In this document: piece by piece, positions 44,520-54,419 of the stretch
How the letters are laid out: each line of letters begins with the position of its first letter
Position numbering within the stretch: the first letter of the stretch is position 1
Assembly: GCF_000242255.2 (NCBI RefSeq)
Contig: NC_017033.1
Coordinates: 3,297,110-3,361,109 of the forward strand
DNA: 64,000 bases
Origin: Frateuria aurantia DSM 6220
Lineage (GTDB): Bacteria > Pseudomonadota > Gammaproteobacteria > Xanthomonadales > Rhodanobacteraceae
Direction of reading: 5' to 3'
Position numbers and translations under genes: made by a program
Notes under the pieces: generated by a model
What the model was told of the DNA's origin: nothing
Database searches by the model: none
The model's input: only the letters and a program-made list of their open reading frames with translations

Positions 44520-44900
44520 ATGAGCATTAAACTCGACGGACTTTCGCTGCGCGAACTGGAAGACCTGATCGGCGCGGCCCGTGGCCGATTGTCGTCGGCT
44601 ACCAAGGATCACATCGACAGCACCCGCAGCAAGATCCAGCATATTCTGGCCGAGGCCGGACTGACGCTGGAGCAGGTTTTCCAGAAACCGCAGAAGAAGG
44701 TCGGCCGTTCTACCGGGCCGGTCCCGCCCAAGTTCGCCAACCCGGCCAACCCCGATCAGACCTGGAGTGGCCGTGGCAAACGCCCCCTGTGGTTCATCGC
44801 CGCTCTGGACAAGGGTGCCAGCGAAGCCTCGCTGCTGATCGCTGCCGACAAGACCAATGGCGACCAGACGGTCGCTGCCAAGAAGACGATCAAGAAGTAA
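44520..44900 (+). CDS. H-NS-family histone-like nucleoid protein
   Basis: A 126-residue protein. Residues 1-60 form the oligomerising coiled helix (LSLRELEDLIGAARGRLSS), followed by a basic linker (KPQKKVGRSTG) and the C-terminal DNA-binding motif WSGRGKRPLWFIAAL with a lysine-rich tail. H-NS proteins silence A+T-rich DNA. The ATG at 44520 follows AAGGA; the preceding A+T-rich spacer suggests autoregulation. Confidence 0.88.
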   Translation: MSIKLDGLSLRELEDLIGAARGRLSSATKDHIDSTRSKIQHILAEAGLTLEQVFQKPQKKVGRSTGPVPPKFANPANPDQTWSGRGKRPLWFIAALDKGASEASLLIAADKTNGDQTVAAKKTIKK

Positions 44901-45679
44901 TCAACCGATGATTCCTTGCCATGCGCTGATGAATAAAATGAATAGTGCACATTTCAACTGATTTGAAATGTCGAAGAATGTTGCGTCAATTTGACATGAA
45001 AAACATTCGCGCCCGTACTGTCTGATATTCACAGCCATGGCCGTCATGACCGACTTCGCATGGCCTCGCCGGAGATGCCTCTCAGGCATCCCCTGCGCCG
45101 ACTGGCTGCCAGCAAGCGTCATTTGCCGACACCGGGCTGGCATCGCCTGCATCTGTCCTCGGCCTTGTTTGCAAAGCGGACCTGACCGGATTCCGAGGGT
45201 GCGGTGCGCTCCGTTTCTGTCGGGGAATGGCTGGCAGGCGCCATCCATCCTTGCACCAGCTGGCAGCGGCCCGGGCCTGGTTTCCGGCGAGCTCTCGTCC
45301 CCATAGAAGTCCACAGGCACGATCGCCACCTTGCCTGCCGCCATCGTGTCACTTGCACGTGGCTTGCCGATGGCGATACCTCCCTCGTCAGTCCTGCACT
45401 CCCGCAGAGCCATCAAGCACTGCCACAGCAATCGCTGCCCGCCCTCCTAGCCTGAGACATGCGTGGAAGATGCCGGCACAAGACCTTGGCCGCCGTGCTC
45501 AAGATGGTCCCGGGCGCGGGAACACCGGATGGGACACTAGGCGCTGCTGATCCGGCTCAAGTCCCCACGCCGGCGGCAAGGCAATGGCGTACGAGAACAT
45601 GGCTCATACCTGACCTGCAGGCATCGGATGGCATGCAAGCCTTGATGCCATATGGCTGCATCAGCCCGCAACGAGTGTT
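44901..45679. other. Spacer between H-NS gene and AMP ligase
   Basis: About 780 bases between two convergent genes. Short frames present are not convincing. A TGGCAT/ATGCCA pair near 45627-45652 may form part of a terminator for the ligase gene. Confidence 0.35.
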
Positions 45680-47110
45680 TCAGGGTGCGGCAGGCGAGTC
45701 CATGGCCGCCGCCGCTCGGCCCGCTGGCCGATCCTCGTCCTCGCTCTGGACGTCCGTGGTCCCGGGCCTGCCGGCCTGCAACATGGCCAGCAAGACCGCT
45801 CGTGGCAACTTGCCGGTATCGTTGCGTGGCAAGACCGCGACCCGTCGCAGCGGACGTGGCAGAAAAACGGGGTCCACCTGCCGCCGCAATGCATCCAGGA
45901 TCGTCGCTTCATCCAGGCCGGGAGCCACGACCAGGGCCGCGATCCGGCCGACGCCGCCGCGACCCGGAGCCTGTTGCAACGCCACGCCGTCGACCACGCC
46001 GGGTATCGCCAGCAAATGACGATTCAGGGCCGCCAGCGACATGCGCTTGCCGGCCACCTCCAGCAGATCCTGCTGCCGGCCGATCAATCGGAATCTTTCA
46101 CCGGTCGCATCGAGTTCGATCAGGTCTCCCAGCCAAAACGAGTGCTGCATGAACGCCGCCGTGACCTCGCACCCCTCCGGCCCGGGGCGCAGCCGGATCC
46201 CCGGCATCGGCTGCCACCATGCGCCCTCGATGGTGCGTCGACTTGCGATGGCACAGGTCTCGGTGGATCCGTAAATCTCGTAGACAGGGGCCCCCAGTCG
46301 AGTTTCGACAATGGTCGCGAGCTCCTCATCCAGTGGCGCGGTGGCTGACAGGATACCGGCGAGGGGTGGCAGTGCCATCCCGGAAGCCGCCAGAGTCCGC
46401 AGATGCAAGGGGGTGGTCACCAGGACCCGAGGCGCTGGCATCTCGGCCAGAGCCGCGGCGATATCTGCCGGAAACAGAGGCCGGCCGGCATGCACGCACA
46501 CCTCCGACTGCAAAGGCAGGAGCACGGTGAATTCCCAGCCAAACATGTGCTGCGGCGGTACCGTGGCCACCACGCTGAAGCGCGAACCGAACCAGCTCTG
46601 CAGCCGCAGCCGGCTGCCGGCATGGGCTTGGCAGGCCAGATCCCAGGACCGTGGCCAGCAGCGAGGCTCGCCGGTGGTGCCGGATGTGCAAGCCACCAGG
46701 GCCGTGATGCCGCCCGCAATCCGCGGCCAGCTCAGTGGTTCGGGATGAGCCGTGACCAGCCTGCTCCGTGCATCGGCATCGTCGACCTCCTGACAACCTG
46801 GAAATGCCGCCGCCACGGCGGCGATCGCCGCCGGACTGCGTGAGGATGGCAGCAGATTGGTCTGTCCGCGCCACAGCAGAGCACAGAACAGCACGCTGAA
46901 GGCATAACGGTCATCCGCCAGATTCAGGGCTGCAGAGGCTTCCGGCAAGCGTTCGGCAACGGCAGCCACCTCTGCCAGAAAGCCGGCGACCGTCACGGCT
47001 TTCCCCTGATGCCAGGCCAGCATCGCATCCGGATCGTCCCTGACCAGCAGCGGCCGTCCAGCCGGCTCGCCGGGGGACTGAAGGGGGGCAGCTCTCACCA
47101 CCGTACTCAC
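45680..47110 (-). CDS. AMP-dependent acyl/aryl synthetase (ANL family)
   Basis: A 476-residue adenylate-forming enzyme. Motifs: P-loop ACTSGTTGEPR, YEIYGSTETCAIASRR, GDLIELDATGERFRLIGRQQDLLEVAGKRMS, and C-terminal NDTGKLPRAVL holding the catalytic lysine. It activates a carboxylic acid to an acyl- or aryl-adenylate. Short AMP ligases of this size occur in aryl-polyene (xanthomonadin-type) clusters, but no other such gene is present here. The start GTG overlaps the tsaC stop (GTGA). Substrate unknown. Confidence 0.78.
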   Translation of the reverse strand: MSTVVRAAPLQSPGEPAGRPLLVRDDPDAMLAWHQGKAVTVAGFLAEVAAVAERLPEASAALNLADDRYAFSVLFCALLWRGQTNLLPSSRSPAAIAAVAAAFPGCQEVDDADARSRLVTAHPEPLSWPRIAGGITALVACTSGTTGEPRCWPRSWDLACQAHAGSRLRLQSWFGSRFSVVATVPPQHMFGWEFTVLLPLQSEVCVHAGRPLFPADIAAALAEMPAPRVLVTTPLHLRTLAASGMALPPLAGILSATAPLDEELATIVETRLGAPVYEIYGSTETCAIASRRTIEGAWWQPMPGIRLRPGPEGCEVTAAFMQHSFWLGDLIELDATGERFRLIGRQQDLLEVAGKRMSLAALNRHLLAIPGVVDGVALQQAPGRGGVGRIAALVVAPGLDEATILDALRRQVDPVFLPRPLRRVAVLPRNDTGKLPRAVLLAMLQAGRPGTTDVQSEDEDRPAGRAAAAMDSPAAP

Positions 47111-47679
47111 GAGCGAACCACATGCCCATCCAATGCATCGCGAATGGTGCTGGGCCGCTCCAGCCCGCCCGTGGCACCTTCGACGACCAGATCAAGCCCT
47201 GCCGCAAAATGCTGGCGTACCTCGGCGGCGGTCCGGGCCGGTGCCAGCCCATGCGGATTGGCACTGGTCGACACCAGCGGACCACCGAAGGCCGTGCACA
47301 AGGCGGCTGCCAGCGGATGCGCCGTCCAGCGCAAGGCGATGCCCGGATACTCGCCGGCGACCCAGTCCTCGACCTGAGGACTGCGCGGAAAGATCCAGGT
47401 ATTCGGTCCCGGCCAACTGGCCAGGATCTGCTGCCAGCGGACGTCGTCTACCTGACGCCGGTCCATGAAGGGCAGCAGCATTTCCAATGACGAACCGATC
47501 AGCAGCAGCGGTCGGTTGGACGGCCGCTGCTTGAGCTGATACAACCGCGCGCAGGCCTGCGCATTCATCGGATCGCAACCCAGTCCATAGACCGCTTCGG
47601 TGGGGTAGCCGATCACCGCCCCTTCGCGCAGGCGCTGTCCGATCGAGGCGATCCGGGAAACATCGAATGCAGGACTCAC
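47107..47679 (-). CDS. tsaC: L-threonylcarbamoyladenylate synthase (Sua5/YrdC)
   Basis: A 190-residue YrdC-fold enzyme that makes threonylcarbamoyl-AMP for t6A37 modification of tRNA. VIGYPTEAVYGLGCDPMN and KQRPSNRPLLLIGS are signature segments, and ALRWTAHPLAAALC / PLVSTSANPHG complete the pattern. It lies 1 bp from topA and overlaps the next gene, so it is part of the dprA-topA-tsaC transcript. Confidence 0.93.
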   Translation of the reverse strand: MSPAFDVSRIASIGQRLREGAVIGYPTEAVYGLGCDPMNAQACARLYQLKQRPSNRPLLLIGSSLEMLLPFMDRRQVDDVRWQQILASWPGPNTWIFPRSPQVEDWVAGEYPGIALRWTAHPLAAALCTAFGGPLVSTSANPHGLAPARTAAEVRQHFAAGLDLVVEGATGGLERPSTIRDALDGHVVRS

Positions 47680-47680
47680 G

Positions 47681-50221
47681 TCAGTCCTGCGGCCCGGTGG
47701 CCGCTTCAGGCTTGGTCTTCGGCGCCGTCTTGGTCGCCGCCTTCCTGGTCGCCGTCTTCTTCACTGCCGCTTTCTTGACCGCCGTCTTCTTCACTGCGGC
47801 CTTTTTCGTGGCGGCAGCCTTGGTCGTCGCCGACTTGGTGGCGGCTTTTTTTACTGCGGTTTTTTTCACCGCCGTTTTCTTGACCGCAGCCTTCTTGGTC
47901 GCAGCACGACCGCCACGCGCCTTCTTCGCCGGAGCCGCCGCCAGCAGCTCCTGACACTGCTCCAGAGTCAGTTCGGCCGGCTCCTGATCCTTGGGAATCT
48001 TGGCATTCTTGTCGCCATCGGTGATGTAGGGACCGTAGCGGCCATTCAGAACCTGGATGCCGTTGCCGAAATCCTTGATGGTGCGATTGGCGATCAGCAG
48101 CAGCTTTTCCTCGACGATCTGCAAGGCGCGTGGCAGTTCGATGGTATACGGATCATCTTCCGCCTTCAGCGAGGCATAGACCGCCCCCTGCTTGACGAAG
48201 GGTCCGAAGCGACCGACGCCGACGCTGACTTCGTCGCCATTTTCGGCCTGGCCCAGCTTGCGCGGCAGCTTGAACAGTTCCAGCGCTTCTTCCAGGCTCA
48301 GCGTGTGCATGCTCTGGCCCGGACGCAGACTGGCGAACTGCGGCTTTTCCTCGTCATCCTTGGTCCCGATCGCAGCATAGGGTCCGAAACGGCCCAGCCG
48401 CACCGACACCGGCTTGCCGCTCTTCGGATCGAAACCCAGTTCGCGGGCGCCGCTGGCCTCGCTGCGGTCGACGGTTTCGGTCTTTTCGTCGACCTGCTGC
48501 TTGAACGGCTGCCAGAAGCGCTGCATCAGCGGCACCCAGGCCTCTTCGCCACGGCTGACCGCATCCAGCTCGTCTTCCAGATGGGCCGTGAAGTCGTAAT
48601 CGACATAGCGGCTGAAATGCTGGGTCAGGAACTTGCCGACCGCGCGGCCGACATCGGTCGGCTTGAAGCGACGGCTGTCCAGCAGCACGTACTCGCGGTT
48701 CAGCAGTACCTGGATGATGCTGGCATAAGTCGAAGGGCGACCGATGCCGTACTCTTCCAGCGCCTTGACCAGGCTGGCCTCGGAATAACGCGGCGGCGGC
48801 TCGGTGAAGTGCTGGTCGGCCAGGATATCGCGCAACGGTACGCTGTCACCGACCTGCAGACGCGGCAGGCGGCGACCTTCATCGTCATCCTCGGCGGAGC
48901 GCTGATCACGACCTTCCTCGTACACGGCCAGAAAGCCCGGGCTCACCACCGTGGTTCCGGTAGCACGGAACCCCGCATCGCCACCTTCGGTCTGCGGCAG
49001 GGCGAAGTCGACCGACACCGTATTCAAAGTGGCATGGACCATCTGGCAGGCGACGGTACGCTTCCAGATCAGCTCGTAGAGTTTGCGCTGATCGTCATTC
49101 AGGAACGCCGCAATGGTGCGCGGAGTCCGCAGTGCCGAGGTCGGACGGATCGCCTCATGCGCCTCCTGGGCATTCTTCGACTTGGCCTTGTAGACCTGAA
49201 CGGCAGCAGGCACAGACTCGGCCCCGAAGTCCCGCGCGATCAGCTGGCGCAGCTCCGCCACGGCATCCTCCGACAAGGCGGTGGCATCGGTACGCATATA
49301 GGTGATCAGACCGACGCTGCCCTCGCTGCCCAGGCTGACGCCTTCGTACAGACCCTGGGCCACCCGCATCGTGCGGCTGGTGGAGAAGCCCAACTTGCGC
49401 GCTGCTTCCTGCTGCAGAGTGGAGGTGGTGAACGGGGGGGCCGGCCGGCGCTTGCGCTCCTTGCTGCCGACATCGGTCACACTGAGCTGGCCGCCAGCCG
49501 CCGCGATCAGACGGCTGCGCGCCGTCATCGCATCAGCTTCGTTGGTCAGGTCGAACTGCTCGAAACGCTTGCCGTAGAGCCGGGTCAGCCTGGCCTTGAA
49601 ATCACCTCCGGCATGCTGCAGGTCAGCATCGACGCTCCAGTATTCGCGCGGAACGAAGGCTTCGATCTCTTCCTCGCGCTCGACAATCATCCGCAGCGCG
49701 GGCGATTGCACGCGACCGGCGGACAGACCGCGCTGCACCTTGCGCCACAAGACAGGCGAAAGATTGAAACCCACCAGATAATCCAGAGCACGCCGGGCCT
49801 GCTGGGCATCGACCATATCCAGCGACAGTTCGCGGGGCTCGGCCACCGCCGCTTTGATCGCCTTCTGGGTAATCTCGGAAAACACCACCCGATGCAGCTG
49901 CTTGCCTTCGGTCAGACCGCGCTCACGGAGAATCTCGCTGATATGCCAGGAGATCGCTTCACCCTCGCGATCCAAGTCGGTCGCCAGATAGATGTCGTCG
50001 GCCTGCCTGGCCGCCTTGGCGATGGCATCGACATGTTTTTCATTCCGCTCGATGATCTCGTAGGCCATGGCGAAGTCATGGTCGGGATCCACCGCGCCCT
50101 CTTTCGGCTTGAGATCCCGCACATGGCCATAGGACGCCAGGACATGGAAGTCCTTGCCGAGGTATTTGTTGATCGTCTTCGCCTTGGCCGGCGACTCGAC
50201 GATAAGCAGGTTCTTTGCCAT
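47681..50221 (-). CDS. topA: DNA topoisomerase I with histone-like C-terminal tail
   Basis: An 846-residue type IA topoisomerase relaxing negative supercoils. N-terminal Toprim (LLIVESPAKAKTINKYLG, TDLDREGEAISWHI), active tyrosine in GLITYMRTDATALS, and C-terminal zinc-free repeats (VLNGRYGPYITDG). The last about 70 residues are a lysine/alanine repeat (KKAAVKKTAVKKTAVKKAAT-like), resembling histone H1 tails. Such tails occur in some G+C-rich bacteria and enhance DNA binding. ATG at 50221. Upstream dprA is 115 bp away, with no smg gene between. Confidence 0.96.
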   Translation of the reverse strand: MAKNLLIVESPAKAKTINKYLGKDFHVLASYGHVRDLKPKEGAVDPDHDFAMAYEIIERNEKHVDAIAKAARQADDIYLATDLDREGEAISWHISEILRERGLTEGKQLHRVVFSEITQKAIKAAVAEPRELSLDMVDAQQARRALDYLVGFNLSPVLWRKVQRGLSAGRVQSPALRMIVEREEEIEAFVPREYWSVDADLQHAGGDFKARLTRLYGKRFEQFDLTNEADAMTARSRLIAAAGGQLSVTDVGSKERKRRPAPPFTTSTLQQEAARKLGFSTSRTMRVAQGLYEGVSLGSEGSVGLITYMRTDATALSEDAVAELRQLIARDFGAESVPAAVQVYKAKSKNAQEAHEAIRPTSALRTPRTIAAFLNDDQRKLYELIWKRTVACQMVHATLNTVSVDFALPQTEGGDAGFRATGTTVVSPGFLAVYEEGRDQRSAEDDDEGRRLPRLQVGDSVPLRDILADQHFTEPPPRYSEASLVKALEEYGIGRPSTYASIIQVLLNREYVLLDSRRFKPTDVGRAVGKFLTQHFSRYVDYDFTAHLEDELDAVSRGEEAWVPLMQRFWQPFKQQVDEKTETVDRSEASGARELGFDPKSGKPVSVRLGRFGPYAAIGTKDDEEKPQFASLRPGQSMHTLSLEEALELFKLPRKLGQAENGDEVSVGVGRFGPFVKQGAVYASLKAEDDPYTIELPRALQIVEEKLLLIANRTIKDFGNGIQVLNGRYGPYITDGDKNAKIPKDQEPAELTLEQCQELLAAAPAKKARGGRAATKKAAVKKTAVKKTAVKKAATKSATTKAAATKKAAVKKTAVKKAAVKKTATRKAATKTAPKTKPEAATGPQD

Positions 50222-50336
50222 CTTGGAGTGAATTCCGCTACGACGCCGAAGCGGGCGCCTTCTTTGCTCTATATATAGTTGGAAGCATGTCGGCCTTGGC
50301 CATGTCAAGCAAATTTCGCGCGCCGACATGGAAGAT

Positions 50337-51473
50337 TCAGTCTTCCAGACGCTGATAGCGCGCGCCGGACAGGCTTTCAACCAGCCCTTCCAGTTCCAGC
50401 ATCAACAACATCGATGACACGGCCGACACCGGTTGCCCGGTCCGTTCGACCAGCGCCTCCAGCGGAGTCGGATCATGTCCCAATGCATGCAGCAAGTCGA
50501 CATATTCAGGATCGGCGCGCCAGCCTTCGCCAACCGCCACACGATCCCCGGCCACCACGGCTGGCGTCTCGATCGCCAGCCGTTCAAGCAGGACCGTCCC
50601 CATGGCCGCGGCCGGACCAGCCATCGCCTCGGCCACCTCTTCCGGCGCTTCCACCAACCGGGCGCCTTCACGAATCAGGCGATGGCAGCCCCGCGCCAGC
50701 GGGTGATCGATCGAACCGGGCAGCGCGAAGACCTCACGCCCCTGCTCCGCCGCCAGCCGTGCGGTGATCAGGGAGCCCGACTGCAGACCCGCCTCGATGA
50801 CCACCGTGGCCAGGCTGAGACCGGCGATCAGGCGATTGCGGCGAGGGAAGTGCCACGGCCGTGCCGGCGTTCCCGGCACCAGTTCGCTGACCACGGCCCC
50901 GGTCTCTGCCAGGCGCCGGGCCAGTGCGTGATGGCTGGCCGGATAGACCCGATCTGCACCGGTGCCGATCACGGCCAGACTGGCACCGCCTGCGTCCAGC
51001 GCTGCAAGATGAGCCTCACCGTCGATGCCTTCAGCCAATCCGCTGGTCACCACGAAACCGCGGCGCGCCAGCTCGGCGGCGAAACGACGGGCATGACCGC
51101 GACCGGCAGCCGAGGCCCCGCGAGCTCCGACCACGGCGATCTGGGGGCGCAGCAGCAGCGAGGGATCGCCCGCCACGAACAACGCCGCCGGGGCATCATC
51201 CAGGTGGAGCAATTGCGGGGGATAATCCGGCTCGCCCCAGCACAGCAGATGGTGGCCAGGCTCGGCCAGCCAGGCCAGGTCCGCCCCCAGCAGGGCCGGG
51301 TCCGGATGCCGCAGCCACTGCCCGGCTTCGCCAGTAGCTCTCGCGGTGATCGTCTGCAAGGCCTGCTCGACACTGCCATCCAGCTGCAGTTGCCGGCGCA
51401 GGGCCGCCGCCCCCAATCCCGGGGTCCGCAACAGAAGCAGCCATCCGTATCGTCGATCTGCCGGCGTCGTCAT
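50337..51473 (-). CDS. dprA: DNA-processing protein DprA
   Basis: A 378-residue protein that loads RecA on incoming single-stranded DNA during transformation. Rossmann-like core VVGARGASAAGRGHARRFAAEL, TSGLAEGIDGEAHLAAL, VIGTGADRVYPASH and FPRRNRLIAGLS are diagnostic; a winged helix follows at the C terminus (residues about 320-378). N-terminal sterile-alpha-like region present. Usually followed by smg and topA; smg is missing here. Confidence 0.94.
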   Translation of the reverse strand: MTTPADRRYGWLLLLRTPGLGAAALRRQLQLDGSVEQALQTITARATGEAGQWLRHPDPALLGADLAWLAEPGHHLLCWGEPDYPPQLLHLDDAPAALFVAGDPSLLLRPQIAVVGARGASAAGRGHARRFAAELARRGFVVTSGLAEGIDGEAHLAALDAGGASLAVIGTGADRVYPASHHALARRLAETGAVVSELVPGTPARPWHFPRRNRLIAGLSLATVVIEAGLQSGSLITARLAAEQGREVFALPGSIDHPLARGCHRLIREGARLVEAPEEVAEAMAGPAAAMGTVLLERLAIETPAVVAGDRVAVGEGWRADPEYVDLLHALGHDPTPLEALVERTGQPVSAVSSMLLMLELEGLVESLSGARYQRLED

Positions 51474-51615
51474 GCCGGCAGTCTAGAGTCGCCTCCGGCA
51501 ATGATCCATAGGCCGGGTCCGGCCCGTTCAGCACCTGGCCGGCCGCCGGCGGGACACGGACATCCGGTCAGGCGGCCGGGCATCACGCGACTGAGGCCTG
51601 ATGCCTGTCAGCGGT

Positions 51616-52731
51616 CTATTCCGGCGGCTGCAGTTCGTCGTTCAGGGTGATGGGTGCCGTGCCATCCATGATGAGGGCGTAGCTGACATGAGCAAAGGTG
51701 CGGAAAATCATCAAATGCCCGCTGAACTCCCGCGGCAAAGTGATACTGCCGCCACGCACCGGGTCGTGGATCCGCGCCCCCGGATGGAATACGCTCCAGG
51801 TCTGACCATTGTCGGCCCCGTCCAGACGGCCTATCGAGATCGCCACCACCTGGTTGCGCCCCACCGCCGCCAGCGCGTCGCTGAGCGCGATCACCTGGGC
51901 GCCCGGTATCGCCTGACGTGCGGGGTGCGGGTAATACACCGGATCGTAAGCCATATTGTCCACGGGGATCACGCGATCGCCGGGGACCACTTCCTCACTC
52001 GATGACTGCAGCAGCAACGAAGCCGGATCACCGCCAGCCAAGGCTTCCGCGGTGCCGACCACATCCAGCTCCACTCCCACTTCCCGGCCGCGAAGCAGAT
52101 GCCCGTCCTCGCGGGCATCCTCACTCCAATCGGTTCGTACCATCCGCGCATCGGCGTCCAAGGGGTGTCCCTTCTTGGAATGGACGCGGCCGGATGCGTC
52201 TTGGTCGAAGCCGCGAATCAGATGCGTTGGCCTGACGATGGCCCAATGTTGCCCCGGCAGAGTCTGCAAACCCCGAACGTACAGTTTTTCACCCGCGCTT
52301 GCACCCATGTGCTGCTGCTCCAGCGCCACCACGTACGCCGCATGCCTTACCGTCTCGATGTCATCGATGCGGACATCCTTGAGAAAGGTCTGCAGCTCAT
52401 CCAGCGGAATTGCCGGAATCGGCGCCGCCTCGGTGCGAATCCCCGGTTCCAGCCGCAACTGCGGCACCGGCGAGGCGAAACTGGTTTCCAGGCTCAGCGT
52501 GTCACCCGGATAGATGCGATGCGGATCCTGCACCTGCGGATTGCGCTGCCACAACTCCGGCCACAGCCAGGGCTTGTCCAGAAAGCGGGCCGCGATGCTC
52601 CACAGCGTATCGCCGCGCTGCACCGTGTAACTGGCAGGATGGCCGTGCTTCAACTGGGCCTGGGCCTGGACGGCAAAGGCCGCCAGCGCCAGGCTGCAAC
52701 AGGCTGCCAGGCCGATAAGCTTGCTCCTCAC
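51616..52731 (-). CDS. LysM-domain envelope protein
   Basis: About 371 residues with a signal peptide (LIGLAACCSLALAAFAVQA) and one LysM peptidoglycan-binding domain (YTVQRGDTLWSIAARFL... HRIYPGDTLSL) near the N terminus. The remainder holds beta-rich segments with EVGVELDVVGTAEAL and HLMIFRTFAHVSYALIM, as in the LysM protein usually found upstream of dprA in xanthomonads. Function unproven; periplasmic cell-wall binding is expected. GTG at 52731 follows AGGGG. Confidence 0.85.
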   Translation of the reverse strand: MRSKLIGLAACCSLALAAFAVQAQAQLKHGHPASYTVQRGDTLWSIAARFLDKPWLWPELWQRNPQVQDPHRIYPGDTLSLETSFASPVPQLRLEPGIRTEAAPIPAIPLDELQTFLKDVRIDDIETVRHAAYVVALEQQHMGASAGEKLYVRGLQTLPGQHWAIVRPTHLIRGFDQDASGRVHSKKGHPLDADARMVRTDWSEDAREDGHLLRGREVGVELDVVGTAEALAGGDPASLLLQSSSEEVVPGDRVIPVDNMAYDPVYYPHPARQAIPGAQVIALSDALAAVGRNQVVAISIGRLDGADNGQTWSVFHPGARIHDPVRGGSITLPREFSGHLMIFRTFAHVSYALIMDGTAPITLNDELQPPE

Positions 52732-52974
52732 GATCCACCCCTTGCCACGTTCCGGCCATGTATGTGCCCCAGTGTAGCAAGCCCAAGGCCCGCCGCCGCA
52801 GGCCATCGCGATGAACTCGGGCACGCGTATAATCGCCAGCAACTGCCGGCATGCCGCCGGCCTCCATGAATCGACATGCCCGCCCGGTCCGCCGGCCGAG
52901 ACGGGTCGGGACGATGTCTGTGGCCTGGATTGCCGATCCACCGCCCGCAGCTGTTCCGGACGAGGTACAAGACA

Positions 52975-53481
52975 ATGACGACGCTAGACATTCTCCAGTT
53001 CCCGGATCCCCGGCTGCGGACCAAGGCCGCCGAGGTCACCCGCTTCGATGCCGATCTGCGCCAGCTGGTCGAAGACATGTACGAGACCATGTACGCCGCC
53101 AATGGCGTCGGACTGGCCGCAACCCAGGTCAATGTTCACCAGCAGGTGCTGGTCGCCGACATGAGCGAGGATCGCGAGGCTCCGATGGCGCTGATCAATC
53201 CGCGCATCGTCGCCCGGGAGGGCGAGCAGGTCTACCAGGAGGGCTGCCTGTCCTTCCCCGGCATCTTCGCCGACGTGACCCGTGCCCTGGCCGTGACGGT
53301 CGAGGCCGTCGACGTCGACGGCAAGCCGCTGCGGGTCGACGTCGACGGACCGCTGGCAGTCTGTATCCAGCATGAGATGGATCATCTGGCCGGCAAGGTC
53401 TTTGTCGACCATCTGTCCGGCCTGAAGCGCTCGATCCTGCTCAAGCGCTTGGAAAAGCAGCGCAAGGCGGCCAGCGCGTGA
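52975..53481 (+). CDS. def: Peptide deformylase
   Basis: A 168-residue metalloenzyme removing N-formyl groups from nascent chains. The three motifs are present: GVGLAATQ (residues 44-51), EGCLSFP with C91, and HEMDH with H133 and H137 as metal ligands. The ATG at 52975 follows GAGG. It is divergent from the LysM gene and its stop overlaps the fmt start. Confidence 0.96.
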   Translation: MTTLDILQFPDPRLRTKAAEVTRFDADLRQLVEDMYETMYAANGVGLAATQVNVHQQVLVADMSEDREAPMALINPRIVAREGEQVYQEGCLSFPGIFADVTRALAVTVEAVDVDGKPLRVDVDGPLAVCIQHEMDHLAGKVFVDHLSGLKRSILLKRLEKQRKAASA

Positions 53482-54419
53482 GTTCTGGCCTGCGCATCGT
53501 CTTCGCCGGCACCCCCGACTTCGCCGTTCCCTGTCTGCAGGCCTGCATCGCCAGCGGGCATTCGGTAGTCGCCGTCTACACCCAGCCGGACCGGCCGGCC
53601 GGGCGAGGCCGCAAGCTGAGTCCCAGCCCGGTCAAGCAGGCCGCTCTGGCCGCGGGACTGCCGGTGGAACAGCCCGATTCGCTGCGAGACACCGAGGCCC
53701 GTTCGGTGCTGGCGGCCTGGCAGCCAGACCTGTTGGTGGTGGTCGCCTATGGCCTGATCCTGCCCCGCAAGGTGCTGGCCACCCCGCGGCTGGGCTGCTG
53801 GAACGTGCATGCCAGCCTGCTGCCCCGTTGGCGCGGTGCGGCCCCTATCCAGCGCGCGATCCTCGCCGGTGACGCCGAAACCGGCGTCGACCTGATGCAG
53901 ATGGAAGCCGGCCTGGATACCGGCCCGGTGCTGCTGCAGCGGCGGACCCCGATCACCGCCGAGGACACCGGCGGGCAGTTGCATGACCGACTGTCCCTGC
54001 TGGGTGCCGACGTACTGGCCGAAGGCCTGTGCCGCCTCGCCGACGGCAGCCTGCCTGCCGCTGCGCCGCAGCCGGAAGCGGGCGTCAGCTATGCCCACAA
54101 GCTGGACAAGGCCGAAGCCCGGCTGGACTTCAGCCAGAGCGCACAGGTGCTGGAGCACAAGATCCGGGCCTTCAATCCCTGGCCGGTGGCCGAGGCGGAA
54201 GTCGCCGGCGAACGGCTGCGGATCTGGGCCGCCACGGTGATCGAAGGTCACCGTCCTGATCAGGCCGGCCAGGTGCTGGCCGCCAGCCGCGCAGGCATCG
54301 ATATCGCCTGCGGGGAGCAGGTCTTGCGGCTGACCACGGTGCAGCGACCTGGCGGCAAGCCGATCAGCGCCGCCGACTATCTCAATGCCCGTCCCGAACT
54401 GAAGCAGCCGAACTCATGA
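53478..54419 (+). CDS. fmt: Methionyl-tRNA formyltransferase
   Basis: A 313-residue enzyme formylating initiator Met-t[35 protein letters not shown] and [17 protein letters not shown] are signature segments and include the catalytic HxSLLPxxRG region. The start is a GTG overlapping the def stop. Its stop overlaps the rsmB start, so def-fmt-rsmB is one operon. Confidence 0.96.
   Translation: MSSGLRIVFAGTPDFAVPCLQACIASGHSVVAVYTQPDRPAGRGRKLSPSPVKQAALAAGLPVEQPDSLRDTEARSVLAAWQPDLLVVVAYGLILPRKVLATPRLGCWNVHASLLPRWRGAAPIQRAILAGDAETGVDLMQMEAGLDTGPVLLQRRTPITAEDTGGQLHDRLSLLGADVLAEGLCRLADGSLPAAAPQPEAGVSYAHKLDKAEARLDFSQSAQVLEHKIRAFNPWPVAEAEVAGERLRIWAATVIEGHRPDQAGQVLAASRAGIDIACGEQVLRLTTVQRPGGKPISAADYLNARPELKQPNS

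Noticed and set aside
48305-50278. Long plus-strand open frame of about 657 codons opposite topA
   Set aside because: It is the antisense of topA, whose motifs are unmistakable; the antisense protein is low-complexity and has no family features.
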